Shown here piece after piece: positions 7,993 to 17,208 of a stretch of DNA of 64,000 bases. Within the stretch, counting starts at the first letter, position 1. Each line of letters starts with the position of its first letter. The position numbers and the translations under genes were made by a program. The notes under the pieces are model-generated. The model was not told the DNA's origin, searched no databases, and worked only from the letters and a program-made list of their open reading frames with translations. The stretch comes from Mesorhizobium sp. AR07 (GTDB lineage Bacteria > Pseudomonadota > Alphaproteobacteria > Rhizobiales > Rhizobiaceae): assembly GCF_024746815.1 (NCBI RefSeq), contig NZ_CP080525.1, positions 5,450,501 to 5,514,500 of the forward strand, given 5' to 3'.

Positions 7993-9180
7993 TTATTTGG
8001 CCTTCAGCGCCTGTTCGATGTCTTCCAGAAGATCGTCCGTATCCTCCAGGCCGACAGACAGTCTGAGCGTGCCCGGCCCGATACCGAGTTCGGCACGCGC
8101 CTCGTCGCTGAGGTTCTTGTGCGTCGTCGTCGCCGGATGGGTGATCAGGCTCTTGGCATCGCCGAGATTGTTGGAAATCAGCACGATGTCGAGCGCGTTC
8201 TGCAGGGCGAAGGCCGCCTGCTTGCCGCCCTTGACGTCCATGCAGATCAGCGTCGAGCCGCCCGACATCTGCTTCTTGACGATATCAGCCTGCGGGTGGT
8301 CGGCGCGGCCGGGATAGATGACGCGGGCGATTTCCGGCCGCTCGGCCAGGAAATCCGCGATCTTGCCAGCGCTTTCCGTCTGCTGGCGCACGCGCAGCGG
8401 CAACGTCTCCAGGCCCTTCAGCAGCGTCCAGGCATTGAACGGCGACAGGCTGGGGCCGGTGTGGCGGAAATAGTCGTGCAGGTTCTCGTCGATCCACTTC
8501 TTGTCCGACAAGACAACGCCGCCGAGACAGCGCCCCTGGCCGTCAATGTGCTTGGTCGCCGAATAGACGACGATATGCGCACCAAGCAGCAAGGGCTTCT
8601 GCTGCAGCGGCGTGGCAAAGACATTGTCGACGATCAGCCGCGCGCCGATCGAATTGGCAAGCGAGGCGACCGCGGCGATGTCGACCACCTCCAGCGTCGG
8701 ATTGGTCGGGCTTTCCAGGAAGAACAGCTTGGTGTTCGGCTTGACCGCCTTTTCCCAATTGGCGATGTCGGTGCCGTCGACCAGCGTCGCCTCGATGCCG
8801 TATCTCGGCGCCAGCGTCTCGACCACCCACCGGCAGGAGCCGAACAGCGCGCGTGCCGCCACGATATGGTCGCCGGCCTTGGCGCTGCACAAGAGCGCGG
8901 CCGTCACCGCCGCCATGCCGGACGCCGTGGCGCGCGCGTCTTCCGCGCCTTCGAGCGCGCACATGCGCTTTTCGAACATGTCGACGGTGGGGTTGGCGTA
9001 GCGCGAATAGATGAAGCCCGGTTCTTCGCCCTTGAAGCGGGCTTCGGCGGCCTGCGCGGTTTCGTAGACATAACCCTGGGTGAGGTAGATCGCCTCGGAT
9101 GTTTCGCCGAAACCGGAACGCAGGGTTCCGCTATGGACGAGTGCTGTTTGAGGCTTCCAGTTACGCTTCTTGGTGCTCAT
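7993..9180 (-). CDS. metZ: O-succinylhomoserine sulfhydrylase
   Basis: PLP enzyme of the Cys/Met metabolism family that makes homocysteine directly from O-succinylhomoserine and sulfide. The 395-residue protein has the cofactor lysine in VVYSATKHIDGQGR, SRYANPT near the N-terminus and the C-terminal LRLSVGLEDTDDLLEDI. The frame is open into the leader, but the ATG (MSTKKRNWKPQT) is the family start. The leader carries a SAM-II riboswitch plus terminator, which supports a methionine-pathway role. Confidence 0.95.
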   Translation of the reverse strand: MSTKKRNWKPQTALVHSGTLRSGFGETSEAIYLTQGYVYETAQAAEARFKGEEPGFIYSRYANPTVDMFEKRMCALEGAEDARATASGMAAVTAALLCSAKAGDHIVAARALFGSCRWVVETLAPRYGIEATLVDGTDIANWEKAVKPNTKLFFLESPTNPTLEVVDIAAVASLANSIGARLIVDNVFATPLQQKPLLLGAHIVVYSATKHIDGQGRCLGGVVLSDKKWIDENLHDYFRHTGPSLSPFNAWTLLKGLETLPLRVRQQTESAGKIADFLAERPEIARVIYPGRADHPQADIVKKQMSGGSTLICMDVKGGKQAAFALQNALDIVLISNNLGDAKSLITHPATTTHKNLSDEARAELGIGPGTLRLSVGLEDTDDLLEDIEQALKAK

Positions 9181-9198
9181 CGCTTTTGTTCCAGACAC

Positions 9199-9229
9199 AA
9201 AAAAACCGGCCGCGAAAGTCGCAACCGGT
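9199..9229 (-). terminator. Rho-independent terminator of the metZ leader
   Basis: On the minus strand an 11-bp stem (ACCGGTTGCGA with TCGCGGCCGGT, two G-T pairs) closes a 3-base loop and runs directly into seven T. It lies between the SAM-II aptamer and the metZ start, 18 bases before the ATG, as expected for a transcription-terminating expression platform. Confidence 0.85.
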
Positions 9230-9255
9230 CCATACGGCCTTGCGGCCCGACGGTC

Positions 9256-9312
9256 CTTTAGCGACTTGTTTAACGTGGCTGCAAGCCGACCGGCCAAATC
9301 ACCACGGGATAA
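9256..9312 (-). ncRNA. SAM-II riboswitch
   Basis: The minus strand reads CGTGGTGATTTG, then GCCGGTCGGCTTGCAGCCACG, TTAAACAAGTCGCTAAA. This is the compact SAM-II (metA motif) pseudoknot: the GTGG/CCAC stem, the conserved GATTTG, the GCTTGCAGCCACG stem arm, and the AAACAA and GCTAAAG tail. It switches off methionine-pathway genes when S-adenosylmethionine is high. It precedes metZ and a terminator. Confidence 0.95.
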
Positions 9313-9454
9313 CGACCCTTTAGACCCGCGCCACGCTTGCGTCAATTGCCGGCTTCATTAAGAGGTTTGTACCAAGCAGGTTCCGCAAAAGTGTTCCACG
9401 GTTTTGCGGCAAGACCCTGCGACAAGACAATCGCCTGGCGTAGGAGCGGAGGCC

Positions 9455-10549
9455 TTGCGGCAGACAGGCATTCTTCCCGATCAGGACATTTCGGCGCTCT
9501 TCCAGTCGGGCGCGCTGAAGTCGCCGCGCGCGCTCGATGCCGACCAGATCCAGCCGGCGAGCCTTGATCTCAGGCTCGGCGACAAGGCGTGGCGGGTGCG
9601 AGCCTCGTTCCTGCCGGGCCCTAACCACAAGGTCAGCGAAAAACTCGACCGGCTGAAGCTGCATGAGATCAGTCTTGCCGACGGAGCCGTGCTGGAAACC
9701 GGCTGCGTCTACATCGTGCCCTTGCTCGAAAGCCTGGCATTGCCGGCGGACATTTCGGCCTCGGCCAATCCGAAGAGCTCGACCGGGCGGCTCGACATCT
9801 TCACCCGCGTGATGACCGACCGCGGCCACGAGTTCGACAAGATCGCCGCCGGCTATCACGGCCCGCTCTACCTGGAAGTCAGCCCGCGCACCTTCCCGAT
9901 CGTCGCGCGCACCGGTTCGCGCCTGTCGCAGATACGCTTCCGCACCGGCAATGCGCTGCTGTCGGAAGCTGAACTGCACGAATTGCATCGCGCTGAGATG
10001 CTGGTCGCTACCGAGCCGCCGAACATTTCAGGTGGCGGCATCGCCCTGTCGATCGATCTCAACGGCGATAAAAATGGGCTTGTCGGCTATCGCGGCAAGC
10101 ATCACACCGGTCTCGTCGATGTCGACAAACGCGCGGCACAGGAGGTCGTCGACTTCTGGGAGCCGATCCACAAGAGCGGTGCCGGCGAACTGGTGCTCGA
10201 TCCCGACGAGTTCTACATTCTCGTCAGCCAGGAGGCGGTGCATGTGCCGCCGCTCTACGCCGCCGAGATGACGCCCTTCGATCCGCTGGTCGGCGAATTC
10301 CGCGTCCATTATGCCGGCTTCTTCGATCCGGGCTTCGGCCACTCGGCGTCCGGCGGCACCGGCAGCCGGGCGGTACTCGAAGTGCGCAGCCATGAAGTGC
10401 CATTCATCCTCGACCATGGCCAGATCGTCGGCCGGCTGGTCTACGAACATATGCTGAAGCGGCCGCAGGCGCTCTACGGCACCGACCTCGGTTCCAACTA
10501 CCAGGCGCAGGGCCTGAAGCTGTCCAAGCATTTCCGCCCCGCGCGCTGA
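9455..10549 (+). CDS. dcd: 2'-deoxycytidine 5'-triphosphate deaminase (long form)
   Basis: Deaminates dCTP to dUTP for dTTP synthesis. At 364 residues it is about twice the size of the short Dcd enzymes and contains two copies of the dUTPase-like fold, as in other alphaproteobacteria. Motifs include QIQPASLDLRLG and SANPKSSTGRLDIFTRVMTD. A TTG start is preferred: it gives the family N-terminus (RQTGILPDQDI), follows an AGCGGAGG ribosome site, and the 17 codons upstream do not resemble the family. Divergent from metZ. Confidence 0.9.
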   Translation: MRQTGILPDQDISALFQSGALKSPRALDADQIQPASLDLRLGDKAWRVRASFLPGPNHKVSEKLDRLKLHEISLADGAVLETGCVYIVPLLESLALPADISASANPKSSTGRLDIFTRVMTDRGHEFDKIAAGYHGPLYLEVSPRTFPIVARTGSRLSQIRFRTGNALLSEAELHELHRAEMLVATEPPNISGGGIALSIDLNGDKNGLVGYRGKHHTGLVDVDKRAAQEVVDFWEPIHKSGAGELVLDPDEFYILVSQEAVHVPPLYAAEMTPFDPLVGEFRVHYAGFFDPGFGHSASGGTGSRAVLEVRSHEVPFILDHGQIVGRLVYEHMLKRPQALYGTDLGSNYQAQGLKLSKHFRPAR

Positions 10550-10649
10550 ACCCCATTCCCGCCAGGCAATATACTTGCCTGCGCTGGCTCGCCATGCTTG
10601 GCTGCCTTGCTGGTCGTCAACTGACAGCGTTCAAGGGGAATCAAGAAAA

Positions 10650-11423
10650 ATGCAGATCTCGAAATGGATCCTATCGGCGGCAGGCGCTGCCATGCTGGCG
10701 ATCGCGGCCGGCTCTTTCTCGGCGCAGGCGGCGGAGAAACTGAAAATCGGCACCGAGGGCGCCTATCCGCCGTTCAACACCATCACCGCGGACGGCAAGG
10801 TCGTCGGCTTCGACATCGACATCGCCAATGCGCTGTGCGCGCAGATGAAGGTCGAGTGCGAAATCGTCACCCAGGACTGGGACGGCATCATTCCCGCGCT
10901 GCAGGCCAAGAAATTCGATGCCATCATCGCCTCGATGAGCATCACCGAGGAGCGCAAGAAGCAGGTCTCCTTCACCAACAAATACTACACGACGCCGCTG
11001 GCGCTGGTGGCGCCGAAGGATAGCACTCTCACCTCGACCGAACCGGCGGCGCTTGCCGGCAAGACGGTCGGCGCCCAGGCTTCGACCACGCAGGCCGATT
11101 ATGCGCAGAATGCCTATGGCAAGGCGGGTGCGGAGGCAAAACTCTATCCGACACAGGAAGAAGCGATCACCGACCTGACGAATGGCCGGCTTGACGCTGT
11201 GATCTCGGACAAGTTCGTGCTGATGGACTGGTTGAAGAAGGCAAGCGACGGCTGCTGCAAGCTGGTCGGCGACGTCAAGGGCACCGAGACGCAAGCCGGC
11301 ATCGCCGTGCGCCTGGAAGACACCGCACTGCGCGACAAGCTCAACGCCGCTATCGACGCCATCGTTGCCGACGGCACCTACAAGAAGATCCAGGCCAAGT
11401 ATTTCGACTTCGATATTTATTGA
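10650..11423 (+). CDS. Basic amino-acid ABC transporter substrate-binding protein
   Basis: Periplasmic binding protein of the lysine/arginine/ornithine/histidine family (SBP_bac_3). A signal peptide covers about residues 1-26 (hydrophobic core LSAAGAAMLAIAAGSF, cleavage near AQA-AEK). The mature part begins KLKIGTEGAYPPFN and contains GFDIDIANALC and DWDGIIPALQAKKFDAIIASM, typical ligand-binding segments. The ATG follows AAGGGGA. No permease or ATPase gene is adjacent, so it must work with a transporter encoded elsewhere. Confidence 0.88.
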   Translation: MQISKWILSAAGAAMLAIAAGSFSAQAAEKLKIGTEGAYPPFNTITADGKVVGFDIDIANALCAQMKVECEIVTQDWDGIIPALQAKKFDAIIASMSITEERKKQVSFTNKYYTTPLALVAPKDSTLTSTEPAALAGKTVGAQASTTQADYAQNAYGKAGAEAKLYPTQEEAITDLTNGRLDAVISDKFVLMDWLKKASDGCCKLVGDVKGTETQAGIAVRLEDTALRDKLNAAIDAIVADGTYKKIQAKYFDFDIY

Positions 11424-11459
11424 GGTTCGAGCTGCCGATCTCAGGGGAATGGCATCTGA

Positions 11460-11671
11460 ATTCTTGCGAAGAAGGACCCCCACCCTAACCCTCCCCACAA
11501 GGGGGAGGGAATGCTGCCGCGCGCCTCTATCCATCATACTCGGCGTCGAACTTGGGTGGTTTACCGAGATCAGTGTCTACGAGAATCTCCCTCTCCCTTG
11601 TGGGGAGGGTTAGGGGTGGGGGTATTCGTAGGGCGAAAACCTCGGCTTCCCAATAAGCGATGGCCCTGCCC
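11460..11671. repeat. Palindromic dispersed repeat, copy 2
   Basis: Same layout and arms as the copy at 5931-6140, with near-identical outer arms and a diverged centre. It fills the gap between the binding protein and gguC and could fold into a hairpin at the 3' ends of both convergent genes. Confidence 0.9.
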
Positions 11672-11691
11672 ACGAGGGGGAGATCACGCTG

Positions 11692-12684
11692 TCAAAGCGC
11701 CTTCACCGCCACCTTCACCGGCTGCTCGATCTCAAGCGGATTGCGCAGCGGCAGGCCGAAATCCTTGGCCCCGATCTCGAACACATCGCCGGCCTCGGTC
11801 TTGACGCCGTCGGCGAAGGACAGCGTCGCGGTGCCGAACATGTGCACATGCACGTCGCCCGGCTGGCGGAAGGCTGCATATTTGAAGTGGTGGTGTTCGA
11901 GATTGGCAATGGTGTGCGACATGTTCGCTTCGCCCGACAGGAACGGCTTTTCCCACAGCACCTCGTTGTCGCGATAGATGCGCGAGGTGCCCCTGATGTC
12001 GGCAGGCAGGTCGCCGATCAGGATCTCCGGTCCGAACGAGGCGTTGCGCAGCTTGGAGTGGGCGAGGAACAGATAATTCACGCGCTCGGTGACGTGGTCG
12101 GAAAACTCGTTCGACAAGGTAAAGCCGACGCGGAATGGGGCGCCGTCGTCGCCGATGACATAGATGCCCGCGACCTCGGGCTCTTCGCCGGCATCCTTGG
12201 CGAAGGCCGGTGACAGCAATGCGGCACCTGGCGCCACCGCCATCGTGCCGTTGCCCTTGTAGAACCATTCCGGCTGCACGCCGATCTGGCCTTTCGCCGG
12301 CTTGCCGCCTTCCAGGCCCATGCGGAACATCTTCATGGAATCGGTCAGCTGTTCCTCGCCGTCGGCGCTGAGCTTCTTGTGCATGGAATCGCGCGTCGCG
12401 GCCGAACCGAGATGGGTCAGACCGGTGCCGGTCAGATGCAGGTGCGCCGGATCGGGATGATTGATCGGCGACAGCAGTCGCCCCTTCTTGTAGGCGGCGT
12501 CCAGATCGACCGTTTCGCCAAGCCCCTTGCGTTCGATCAGCGCAACGAGGCCGACGCCGGTGCGGGCGGCCTCCATCGCCAGCGAATAGACGCTGCGGGC
12601 GCCATTGATGACCCGGGTCTTGCCGCCATTGCGGGCAACGACGCGGATGGTCTCGGCGTCGTCGAGGATCTGGGAGATCAGCAT
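11692..12684 (-). CDS. gguC: GguC-like FAH-family protein (AraD1 type)
   Basis: 330-residue protein of the fumarylacetoacetate hydrolase superfamily, the type found with the ChvE-GguAB sugar transporter. Relatives annotated AraD1 act on sugar-acid intermediates of arabinose or galactose breakdown, so a sugar-acid dehydratase or hydrolase role is likely but not proven. Seen: PINHPDPAHLHLTGTGLTHLG, GEEPEVAGIYVIGDDG and a C-terminal HVHMFGTATLSFADG segment. The start MLISQILDD follows GAGAGGG. It is the last gene of the chvE-gguA-gguB-gguC set, 201 bases after gguB. Confidence 0.85.
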   Translation of the reverse strand: MLISQILDDAETIRVVARNGGKTRVINGARSVYSLAMEAARTGVGLVALIERKGLGETVDLDAAYKKGRLLSPINHPDPAHLHLTGTGLTHLGSAATRDSMHKKLSADGEEQLTDSMKMFRMGLEGGKPAKGQIGVQPEWFYKGNGTMAVAPGAALLSPAFAKDAGEEPEVAGIYVIGDDGAPFRVGFTLSNEFSDHVTERVNYLFLAHSKLRNASFGPEILIGDLPADIRGTSRIYRDNEVLWEKPFLSGEANMSHTIANLEHHHFKYAAFRQPGDVHVHMFGTATLSFADGVKTEAGDVFEIGAKDFGLPLRNPLEIEQPVKVAVKAL

Positions 12685-12885
12685 GATGTACCCTCTCTCA
12701 TTTGCCTTGGCCTGGCTGCTTTGGGCAAACCTTGGCTGGCGCGGCCCGGACCTGGTCCGCGCCACGGGTTGAACTCTTCGTCCGGATTGCGCTCGCGAGC
12801 CCGGTCCCGAGGGACTTCTTGACGCCGGCGGGTTGCCGGCGGCGCCGCGATCGTATGCCTCCTGCTTGCCTCGCCTAAAGCCTGT

Positions 12886-14172
12886 TCAAGCCTTGTTCTT
12901 GTTGTAGACGTCGAAGATCACGGCGCCGAGCAGCACCAGGCCCTTGACCACCTGCTGCCAGTCGACATTGACGCCCATGATCGACATGCCGTTGTTCATG
13001 ACGCCCATGATAAAGCCGCCGACCACCGCGCCGATGACCTGGCCGACGCCGCCCATCGCCGAGGCGCCGCCGATGAATACGGCCGCGATCACGTCGAGCT
13101 CGCTGCCCAGACCCGCCGCCGGCACCGCCTGGCCAAGCCGCGCCGCGATGATCAGGCCGCCAAGCGCCGAGAGAACACCCATATTGACGAACACCATCAG
13201 GGTCAGCCGCTCGGTGTTGATGCCCGACAGTTGCGCCGCCTTGGGATTGCCGCCCATCGCGTAGATGCGGCGGCCGATGGTCATGCGCTTGGTGACGAAG
13301 ACGAACAGCGAGATCAGCACGCCCATCACGAGCAGCACCACCGGCAGGCCCCTGTAGCTGGCGAACTCATAGACCAGGAACAGCGCCAGCGCGCTGGCGA
13401 CCAGCGTCTTGATGACAAACAGGGTGAAGGGCTCGGCCTCATAACCATGCCGTTCGCGTTTGCGTCGCGTCCTCAGCCCGAAATAGGCATAGGCCAGCAC
13501 GGCGATCAGGCCCAGCACGACCGTCGTCATGTGCAGCGTCAGGCCGCTGCCCATAATGGTCTTTCCGGCCGCGTTCACCGTCGGCGGGATCAGTGTCAGC
13601 GGGCCGATGACATCCGGGATGAAGCCGGAACTCAACGCCTTGAAGCCGTCCGGAAGCGGTCCCACCGAGGATCCGCCGCCCAGCAGTGCCTGGCAGATGC
13701 CGCGGAAGATCAACATTCCGGCCAGCGTCACGATGAAGCTCGGTATTCGGTGATAGGCGATCCAGTAGCCCTGCGCCGCGCCGATCAGGCCGCCCACGAT
13801 CAGGCAAATGATTGAAACCACCAGCGGATTGCTGAGCGGTCCGAGCTGCCAGATGACCATCATGTTTGCCGCCAGCGCGCCGATGAAACCGGCGACCGAT
13901 CCGACGCTGAGGTCGATATAGCCGGACACGATCACCAGCAGCATGCCCAGCGCCATCACGATGATGAAGGAATTCTGCTGCACCAGGTTGCTGAGGTTGA
14001 CCGGCTTGAATAGCGTTCCGGACGTGGTGAACTGGAAGAACAGCATGATGACGATCAGCGCGATAATCAGGCCGTATTCGCGCAAATTCGTTGTCAGCGC
14101 CGAGACAGCGATGCGTGGGCGCTGTTCTTCGACGACGGTGCCCTGCGGGGCGGGTGCGCTTTCGGTGCTCAT
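12886..14172 (-). CDS. gguB: Multiple-sugar ABC transporter permease GguB
   Basis: Inner-membrane permease of the monosaccharide (ribose/xylose-type, BPD_transp_2) family. The 428-residue protein has about ten hydrophobic segments, starting with LIIALIVIMLFFQF near residue 35, and the family loop GGNPKAAQLSGIN near residue 310. It partners the GguA ATPase; its start overlaps the end of gguA by 4 bases (ATGA), a sign of coupled translation. Imports galactose/arabinose-type sugars bound by ChvE in related bacteria. Confidence 0.93.
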   Translation of the reverse strand: MSTESAPAPQGTVVEEQRPRIAVSALTTNLREYGLIIALIVIMLFFQFTTSGTLFKPVNLSNLVQQNSFIIVMALGMLLVIVSGYIDLSVGSVAGFIGALAANMMVIWQLGPLSNPLVVSIICLIVGGLIGAAQGYWIAYHRIPSFIVTLAGMLIFRGICQALLGGGSSVGPLPDGFKALSSGFIPDVIGPLTLIPPTVNAAGKTIMGSGLTLHMTTVVLGLIAVLAYAYFGLRTRRKRERHGYEAEPFTLFVIKTLVASALALFLVYEFASYRGLPVVLLVMGVLISLFVFVTKRMTIGRRIYAMGGNPKAAQLSGINTERLTLMVFVNMGVLSALGGLIIAARLGQAVPAAGLGSELDVIAAVFIGGASAMGGVGQVIGAVVGGFIMGVMNNGMSIMGVNVDWQQVVKGLVLLGAVIFDVYNKNKA

Positions 14173-15701
14173 GCTGCTTTTCCTTCTCCCCGAACGATGG
14201 CGCGCATTATTTTTTCCTGGCTAGCGTCCGCCGCGGGCATTTCTCCCACAATGCGCCCTTCGTTCATGACGTAGATGCGGTCGGTGATTCCGAGCAGTTC
14301 TGGCATTTCCGACGAGATGACGACGATCGCCTTACCCTCGGCGGCGAGGCGGGCGATGATCGTGTAGATTTCGTACTTGGCGCCGACATCGATGCCGCGC
14401 GTCGGCTCGTCGAGGATCAGCACTTCCGGGTCGGCGAACAGCCATTTCGACAGCACCACCTTCTGCTGGTTGCCGCCGGAAAGATTGCCGGTCATCTGAT
14501 AGACGCTCGAAGCGCGGATATTGGTCTTCTTGCGATAGTCGTTGGCAACGGCGAGCTCGCGCATGTCGTCGATCACGCTGTGGCGCGACACGCCGCCGAG
14601 ATTGGCCAGCGTGATGTTGTGCTTGATATGGTCGATGAGGTTGAGACCGTAGGTCTTGCGGTCCTCGGTGACGTAGGCGATTCCGTGCTCGACCGCCTTG
14701 CTTACCGACGAAACATCGACCTGCTTGCCCTTGAGCAGCACCTCGCCGGTGATGCGACGGCCATAGGATCGGCCGAACAGGCTCATTGCGAATTCGGTGC
14801 GGCCGGCGCCCATCAGCCCGGCAATGCCAACGACCTCGCCCTTGCGCACGTTGAGGTCGATACCCTTGATCACCTGCCGCTCGGCATGGATCGGATGATA
14901 GACCGACCAGTTCTTCACTTCGAACACGACCTCGCCGATGTTAGGCTCGCGCGGCGGATAGCGGTCGTCAAGCGAGCGGCCGACCATCGAGGTGATGATG
15001 CGGTCTTCCGAGATGTCCTTCTTGGCCAGCGTCTCGATAGTGCGCCCGTCGCGGATGACGGTGACCTTGTCGGCGACCCGGTTCACCTCGTTGAGCTTGT
15101 GCGAGATCAGGATGGAGGTCATGCCTTGCCGCTTGAATTCGAGCAGAAGGTCGAGCAGCGCCTGGCTGTCCTTCTCGCTGAGCGATGCCGTCGGCTCGTC
15201 GAGGATCAGCAGCTTGACTTCCTTGCTCAGCGCCTTGGCGATCTCGACCAGCTGTTGCTTGCCGACGCCGATATTGGTGATCAGCGTCTTGGGGTCCTCC
15301 TTGAGGCCAACCTTCTTCAACAGGGCGCTGGTGCGCGCCTCGTTGGCATTCCAGTCGATGACGCCATATCTGGCGTGCTCGTTGCCGAGGAAAATGTTTT
15401 CGGCGATCGACAGCATCGGCACCAGCGCAAGTTCCTGGTGGATGATGACGATGCCCTTGTGCTCGCTGTCGTGGATGCCCCTGAACTGGCATTCCTCGCC
15501 GTTAAAGATGATCTGGCCGTCATAGGTGCCGGAGGGATAGACGCCCGACAGCACCTTCATCAGCGTCGACTTGCCGGCGCCGTTCTCGCCGACCACGGCA
15601 TGGATCTCGCCTTCCTCGACGCTGAGATTGACGTTCGACAGCGCCTTCACGCCGGGGAACGTCTTGGTGATGTCGCGCATCTCCAAAATCGTCGAGGCCA
15701 T
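14169..15701 (-). CDS. gguA: Sugar ABC transporter ATPase GguA
   Basis: 510-residue ATP-binding subunit with two ABC domains, typical of monosaccharide importers. First domain: Walker A GENGAGKSTLMKVLSG, signature around VGKQQLVEIAKALS and Walker B LLILDEPTASL. Second domain: LSGGNQQKVVLSKWL signature and VLILDEPTRGIDVG. The ATG giving MASTILEMRDITKTFPG is chosen over a TTG ten codons upstream because it matches the family and has GGGAG before it. A terminator separates it from chvE, so binding protein should exceed transporter subunits. Confidence 0.94.
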   Translation of the reverse strand: MASTILEMRDITKTFPGVKALSNVNLSVEEGEIHAVVGENGAGKSTLMKVLSGVYPSGTYDGQIIFNGEECQFRGIHDSEHKGIVIIHQELALVPMLSIAENIFLGNEHARYGVIDWNANEARTSALLKKVGLKEDPKTLITNIGVGKQQLVEIAKALSKEVKLLILDEPTASLSEKDSQALLDLLLEFKRQGMTSILISHKLNEVNRVADKVTVIRDGRTIETLAKKDISEDRIITSMVGRSLDDRYPPREPNIGEVVFEVKNWSVYHPIHAERQVIKGIDLNVRKGEVVGIAGLMGAGRTEFAMSLFGRSYGRRITGEVLLKGKQVDVSSVSKAVEHGIAYVTEDRKTYGLNLIDHIKHNITLANLGGVSRHSVIDDMRELAVANDYRKKTNIRASSVYQMTGNLSGGNQQKVVLSKWLFADPEVLILDEPTRGIDVGAKYEIYTIIARLAAEGKAIVVISSEMPELLGITDRIYVMNEGRIVGEMPAADASQEKIMRAIVRGEGKAA

Positions 15702-15777
15702 GGGGACTACCGCTCCCTGAGAGGTCGGCAAACACTGCCGGCGAGGTCGGTAACAATACCGGGCCCGCTGGTGAACG

Positions 15778-15806
15778 AAAAGGGGCCCTGCGTTGCGCAG
15801 GACCCC
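15778..15806 (-). terminator. Hairpin terminator between chvE and gguA
   Basis: On the minus strand GGGGTCCTGCG pairs with CGCAGGGCCCC around a short loop and ends in TTTT. Its place between the binding-protein gene and the ATPase gene suggests partial termination, giving more ChvE than GguA/B. Confidence 0.85.
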
Positions 15807-15823
15807 TGGCTTTGCAACCGGAA

Positions 15824-16897
15824 TTACTTCAGGTCTGCGGCCTTGATGTAGCCGGAGTCGACGACCAGCGCCTGGTAGTTCGACTTGTCGACTTCATGCG
15901 GCGTCAACAGGATCGAGGGAACGACCTTGACGTCGTTGTTGTAGGTCTTGGTGTCGAGGCCGTCGGGCTTGCCGCCCGAGAGCACCTTGTCGACCAGACC
16001 GACAGTCGCCTTGGCCAGGTCGCGGGTGTCCTTGAACACGGTCGAGTACTGCTCGCCCGAGATGATCAGCTTGACCGAGGCGGTCTCGGCGTCCTGGCCG
16101 GTCACGATCGGCCAGGGCTGAGCGGCCGTGCCGTAGCCGACAGCGCGCAGCGAGGCGGTGATGCCGCGCGACAGGCCGTCATAGGGCGACAGAACGCCAT
16201 CGACGCGGCTGCCGTCCGAATAGTTGGCCGACAGCAGATTATCCATGCGCGCCTGGGCGGTGGCAGCGAGCCAGCGCAGCGTGCCGACCTTGTCCATGCC
16301 GGTCTGGCCGGACTTGATCTTGATCGAGCCATTGTCGATCAATGGCTGCAGGACGGAAATCGCACCATTGTAGAAGAAAAAGGCGTTGTTATCGTCGGGC
16401 GAGCCGCCGAACAGTTCGACGTTCCAGGGCTTGGTGTTCGGGAAGCGCTCCTTGAGGCCCTTGACCAGGGAATTCGCCTGGATCACGCCGACGCCGAAAT
16501 TGTCGAAGGTGGTGTAATAGTCGACATTGGCTGTCTTCTTGATCAGGCGGTCATAGGCGATCACGACGACGCCGGCATCAGCGGCCTTCTGCAACGCGTC
16601 CGACAGGGTGGTGCCGTCGATCGAGGCAATGATCAGCGCCTTCGGGCCCTTGGTGATTTCGTTTTCCAGCTGGCTGAGCTGGTTGGGGATGTCGTCCTGC
16701 GCGTATTGCAGGTCGACGGTGTAGCCCAGAGCCTCGAGCTGGGACTTGACGGCGTCGCCATCGTTGATCCAGCGCTGCGAGGTCTTGGTGGGCATCAGCA
16801 CGCCGACGAGGCCCTTGTCGGCCGCGTAAACGGCGGTGGCCGACATGGCCGCGATGCTGACTGCCAAGGCGGCGGCTAACGTCTTGATGATTTTCAC
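15824..16897 (-). CDS. chvE: Periplasmic multiple-sugar-binding protein ChvE
   Basis: 357-residue binding protein of the galactose/glucose type; in Agrobacterium ChvE also presents sugars to VirA. The signal peptide ends near VYA-ADK (residues 1-25). Mature protein features: VGVLMPTKTSQRWINDGDA near the start, and PWNVELFGGSPDDNNAFFFY in the middle. It is the first gene of the ggu operon and is divergent from its probable regulator gbpR, an arrangement known from Agrobacterium. Confidence 0.94.
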   Translation of the reverse strand: MKIIKTLAAALAVSIAAMSATAVYAADKGLVGVLMPTKTSQRWINDGDAVKSQLEALGYTVDLQYAQDDIPNQLSQLENEITKGPKALIIASIDGTTLSDALQKAADAGVVVIAYDRLIKKTANVDYYTTFDNFGVGVIQANSLVKGLKERFPNTKPWNVELFGGSPDDNNAFFFYNGAISVLQPLIDNGSIKIKSGQTGMDKVGTLRWLAATAQARMDNLLSANYSDGSRVDGVLSPYDGLSRGITASLRAVGYGTAAQPWPIVTGQDAETASVKLIISGEQYSTVFKDTRDLAKATVGLVDKVLSGGKPDGLDTKTYNNDVKVVPSILLTPHEVDKSNYQALVVDSGYIKAADLK

Positions 16898-17208
16898 TTA
16901 ACTCTCCCTGGTTGATGGACGCGGCACCCCGGGGGTCGCGGCCCGCGCAATCGTGCAGTAGCGCCAAGGCACTGCTGCCGTCATATCGATCTCCGGTATC
17001 CTCCCATGGCTCCGAGGCGCTGATTTCAATCGATACGATTTTTATCGTCAGCGACCGTCGCGTCTCGGAACGCGCGAAGGTTGCGACCCCTTGCCATAAC
17101 TGTCAAATGCGATCTGTGATGGTTGCTATATCATCATTGGTATGTGTTATTGAGACAAGACAGGCCGGTGCGGCTACCCGCCAGCCGCGGCAGAGGCAAG
17201 GAGAGGCG
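16898..17208. promoter_or_regulatory. Divergent chvE-gbpR promoter region
   Basis: A 311-base gene-free stretch with AT-rich islands around 17015-17050 and 17120-17160, where promoters for both genes are expected. An interrupted dyad CGATA (17031-17035) / TATCG (17043-17047) is a candidate GbpR operator, since LysR-type sites are interrupted dyads near divergent promoters. The operator assignment is a guess. Confidence 0.4.

Noticed and set aside
9181..9345. Extended N-terminus of MetZ
   Set aside because: The segment is the SAM-II riboswitch and terminator, so the open frame there is coincidental.
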